Position numbers and translations under genes: made by a program. 64,000 nucleotides of DNA. Origin: Mesostigma viride (Eukaryota > Streptophyta > Mesostigmatophyceae > Mesostigmatales > Mesostigmataceae). The notes beneath the pieces are model-generated. The model saw only the letters and a list, made by a program, of their open reading frames with translations. It was not told the origin of the DNA and did not search any database. Below are positions 61,710 to 64,000 of this stretch, one piece after another. Numbering within the stretch: position 1 is the stretch's first letter; every line of letters begins with the position of its first letter. Where the stretch lies: the NCBI GenBank assembly GCA_009746045.1, contig RPFO01000130.1, positions 923,700 through 987,699 of the forward strand. Reading direction: 5' to 3'.

Positions 61710-62255
61710 TCATCCCACGCGCGCGGGCACAGCAGAGGACCCTGCAGGCGCCGCTGTGGTCGCCGCAGGCGCAGGCATCGGCACGATGCGAAACAGGAAC
61801 TCCCGCTGGAGCAGCGTGATGACGTTGGACGTCCGCAAGCCAAACACGCCCTTCTGCGAGGTGCGGCCCGCCACCTCGGCGGTGTAGGAGGTGACCACCT
61901 TGAGCCTCCCTGCCAGCTTGGCGCCCATGCCCGAGGGTATCGTGTTCTGGGGGAGCTTGTACTCGTACGGTTCGTCCCTGGGCGCGTAGTCCCCCATGAC
62001 ATCCGTGTCCTTTTGGACGCGAATGCCGTGGGAGTATGTGGACACGGTCCGCGTGAGGTTCTTTAGGGCCTCCTTGACGACGAAGTAGAGGGACTCGTTC
62101 TGGACTTGGCCCTCGTAGACCTCGCCCTCCTCGGTGAACCAGGCCTCGCGCCTGGCAGGGTCGGTCAGGTCCCAGACCATGTCGGGCCGTCCATCCCCAA
62201 ACTTGATGACAGACTTGGTCAGGTCGAACACATCACGCAACTCCACATGAGACAT
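61710..62255 (-). CDS. RhoGDI-like protein (Rho GDP-dissociation inhibitor domain)
   Basis: 181 residues. The frame reads GRPDMVWDLTDPARREAW, then YEGQVQNESLYFVVKEAL, YSHGIRVQKDTDVMGDYAP, DEPYEYKLPQNTIPSGMGAK and LLQREFLFRIVPM. This follows the RhoGDI immunoglobulin-like fold: (R)PD..(F)DL.., EG..Y...F.V...I, Y..Gi.V(d)...M.GSYaP..E.Y.(f)..P....PSGM.ARG, and a final strand. RhoGDIs hold prenylated Rho/ROP GTPases in the cytosol. The match is by memory of motifs and the central acidic DDD loop is replaced here by VVTSYTAEVAGRTS. The C-terminus (PAPAATTAAPAG) is low-complexity. It may be a single-exon gene or the last exon; start ATG at 62253-62255 is the first in frame. Confidence 0.62.
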   Translation of the reverse strand: MSHVELRDVFDLTKSVIKFGDGRPDMVWDLTDPARREAWFTEEGEVYEGQVQNESLYFVVKEALKNLTRTVSTYSHGIRVQKDTDVMGDYAPRDEPYEYKLPQNTIPSGMGAKLAGRLKVVTSYTAEVAGRTSQKGVFGLRTSNVITLLQREFLFRIVPMPAPAATTAAPAGSSAVPARVG

Positions 62256-63632
62256 GCTGGTCTCGCGAAATTAGACAGAGAATGAAAGGGGGGAGAAATG
62301 ACGTGAGTAAGCAACCGAAAATGCGTCGTCCAAGCCGCCACTGGTCTGCAATGCCTCCTCTCGCGCTTGAAGATGCTACAATGCTTGGTTGTCAGCAACT
62401 TTTGCTCCGGAGAGTCAACGAGTTTCCAGTCGCGCTTGCATATTCGTGCACTGCTTCCTGTGCAACAGTAGTGACAGAACAGGTGCACAATGGCAGTCGA
62501 AATTTCCCAGACGTTAGACGGGCACTGCGGCCGAGATTTTCGAGCCATCACAATGGCTTAGACGAGACAATGCAGCGGACCCTAACAGGTAAAGTAGCGG
62601 GTATGGCATGACGGTAACGAAACGAGGTGGCGTCAACTTTCTTGACACGAGTAAAATGCGTGCAAAAGTTATCTACAACTAACCCCGGTGGCTTCTATAG
62701 CTAGTAACCGTGAAAAGTTGCCGAGTCTTGGCAAGTGTCACCAGTGGCCGACAATAATAAATATTGTCTCCCTATGATAGACAATAATCTAGACAGCTGC
62801 ATCGCCCACAGCAGCCGCCGACTCCTACTATACAACAGCGCCGTAGAGATACCACTCACCAACACTGAGGCTGGTACAAACGTAGGTGGAACGAGAAACC
62901 GAGGCTGCTACCGCTGACGCTTGCGTAGGTAGAAGTGTGGACAATCGCCCCAGCAGCTGCACGCACATTTAGGCGCGTGATCCTGGCTGCATTTTCTGCT
63001 TGCTAGAACGTTCCTGCGCTGAGCCTCTTCAGGGCCAGGGCACGTGCTCAGCTTTCTAGGCGATGGCCGTCCTACCGACGTGGCCGATGAGCACGCCTGC
63101 GATGCGCTGTCTCGTGTGCGTGTGTGCAACGTCCATCAACATAATGGCATGCTCGCATCTTCTTGCCCAGTTTTTGGGGCGCGCGAGCTGGGCGGCACGA
63201 CCGGGATCTTGGGAACGGACGCAAGCCATGGTCGATGCCCAACTAGTGCCCAAACCGGCCGATCCATGCAATCACAACAGTACAAGTTTCTGTGGGCGCC
63301 TATGGGATTTACCTGTCCCGCTACTGTACAGAGATTCTCGTCCCGCTACTGTATAGATTCTCTCATTTCTCTGCTGCCCGTGCGGCGAGGGACACACCAC
63401 CAACAACAACAACAGCTGGCCGCCGGGTGTGATTTCCAAAAACCCGCCGCCTGGTAAGAGTCATCGGCGGATACAGGTTGTTGCATGTTGTTGCCGTGTC
63501 CCACGCCGCACATGGCCAGCAGAGAATCTGTAGTGGCCGAGGGCCGGATGTATTTAGTATCGGTGGTACTATCGGGGCACTGTGACATGGACGGTTGCGT
63601 CATCGGATACCTTCGCGTGAGCTCACAACGAG
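62256..63632. other. Upstream of the RhoGDI-like gene; no gene recognised
   Basis: Would contain its promoter. Short open frames at 63040-63460 on both strands lack family resemblance. Confidence 0.4.
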
Positions 63633-64000
63633 ATGTATAATCCTAACCTAGCCGGCTGTGGGCAGCCGCTGGATCCCACGGGGACTCACTACCTTGCCTG
63701 CATGGGGGGCCAACAGAATCAGAATTGGTATTTGTATTTGCACACTGTCCTCCTGACGGTGGTGCTCGCCATGGTTCGGTCGGTTTTCCCCCACGCGAAC
63801 ATCCGGTCCGAGGATGCGGATGGCGCTGCCTTCTATTCCGTCCCCCGGCAACCACCGGCCTGACATCGTGGTGCTGGACTTTGAGGGGGGTGGCCGGCAT
63901 CTGCTTATTGACGTTTCGGTGGCGCAGCCCTTGGCTCTTAGCCACCTGGCTGGGGCCTCCCTCACGGCAGGTTACATGGCGGACCGGGCGGAGCGGGCCA
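63633..64000 (+). pseudogene. Retroelement C-terminal fragment: zinc-knuckle plus PD..D endonuclease-like
   Basis: Reads CGQPLDPTGTHYLACMGG, a CxxxLDxxGxHxLxCxGG zinc-knuckle. After a one-base shift near 63835 it reads RPDIVVLDFEGGGRHLLIDV then SVAQPLALSHLAGASLTAG. The RPDI...IDVSV motif follows the zinc-knuckle in restriction-like-endonuclease non-LTR elements and their relatives. Runs out of the window on the right. Confidence 0.6.

Overview
The window looks like nuclear DNA of an intron-rich eukaryote, most likely a green alga. The grounds are: dozens of short exons with GT..AG introns; hydroxyproline-glycoprotein-like proline blocks; a tyrosine-recombinase retrotransposon of the PAT/DIRS type; TGTAA motifs after the stop codon (the chlorophyte poly(A) signal); and extreme micro- and minisatellite load. 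The species is not identified; this is inference from composition and family content.

Positions 423-51385 (+ strand) hold one giant gene, cut off at its 5' end. I could chain 35 exons (about 7.54 kb of coding sequence, 2,512 codons plus stop) whose intron phases agree at every junction and whose total stays in frame. In order the product has: leucine-rich repeats with a C-terminal cap (exons 1-5); a cysteine-containing right-handed beta-helix-like ectodomain (exons 6-17); a long proline-rich rod ending in a Cys-rich segment (exon 18); bacterial-type Ig-like domains (exons 19-23); a membrane-proximal region with a second proline-rich insert (24-26); a multi-pass membrane region (27-34); and an acidic disordered cytoplasmic tail (34-35). 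It reads as a large cell-surface receptor or adhesin-like membrane protein; its function is unknown.

About 85 percent of the gene is intron. The introns carry satellites of 4 to 90 bp period, a complete PAT-like retrotransposon with split direct repeats (23757-29257), two MITE-like elements, and, most strikingly, decayed extra copies of the neighbouring exon edge with its splice site. These appear in about half of the introns and in one case seem to have seeded a 2.4-kb satellite.

From 51.9 to 60.2 kb lies a graveyard of non-LTR retrotransposons: plus-strand ORF1-like ends and 3' UTRs with TTAA-rich tails alternate with broken minus-strand reverse transcriptases. A piggyBac-like non-autonomous element (TTAA target sites, 17/18 bp inverted repeats) sits within them. 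A minus-strand RhoGDI-like gene lies at 61710-62255, and a zinc-knuckle/endonuclease-like retroelement fragment enters the right end of the window.
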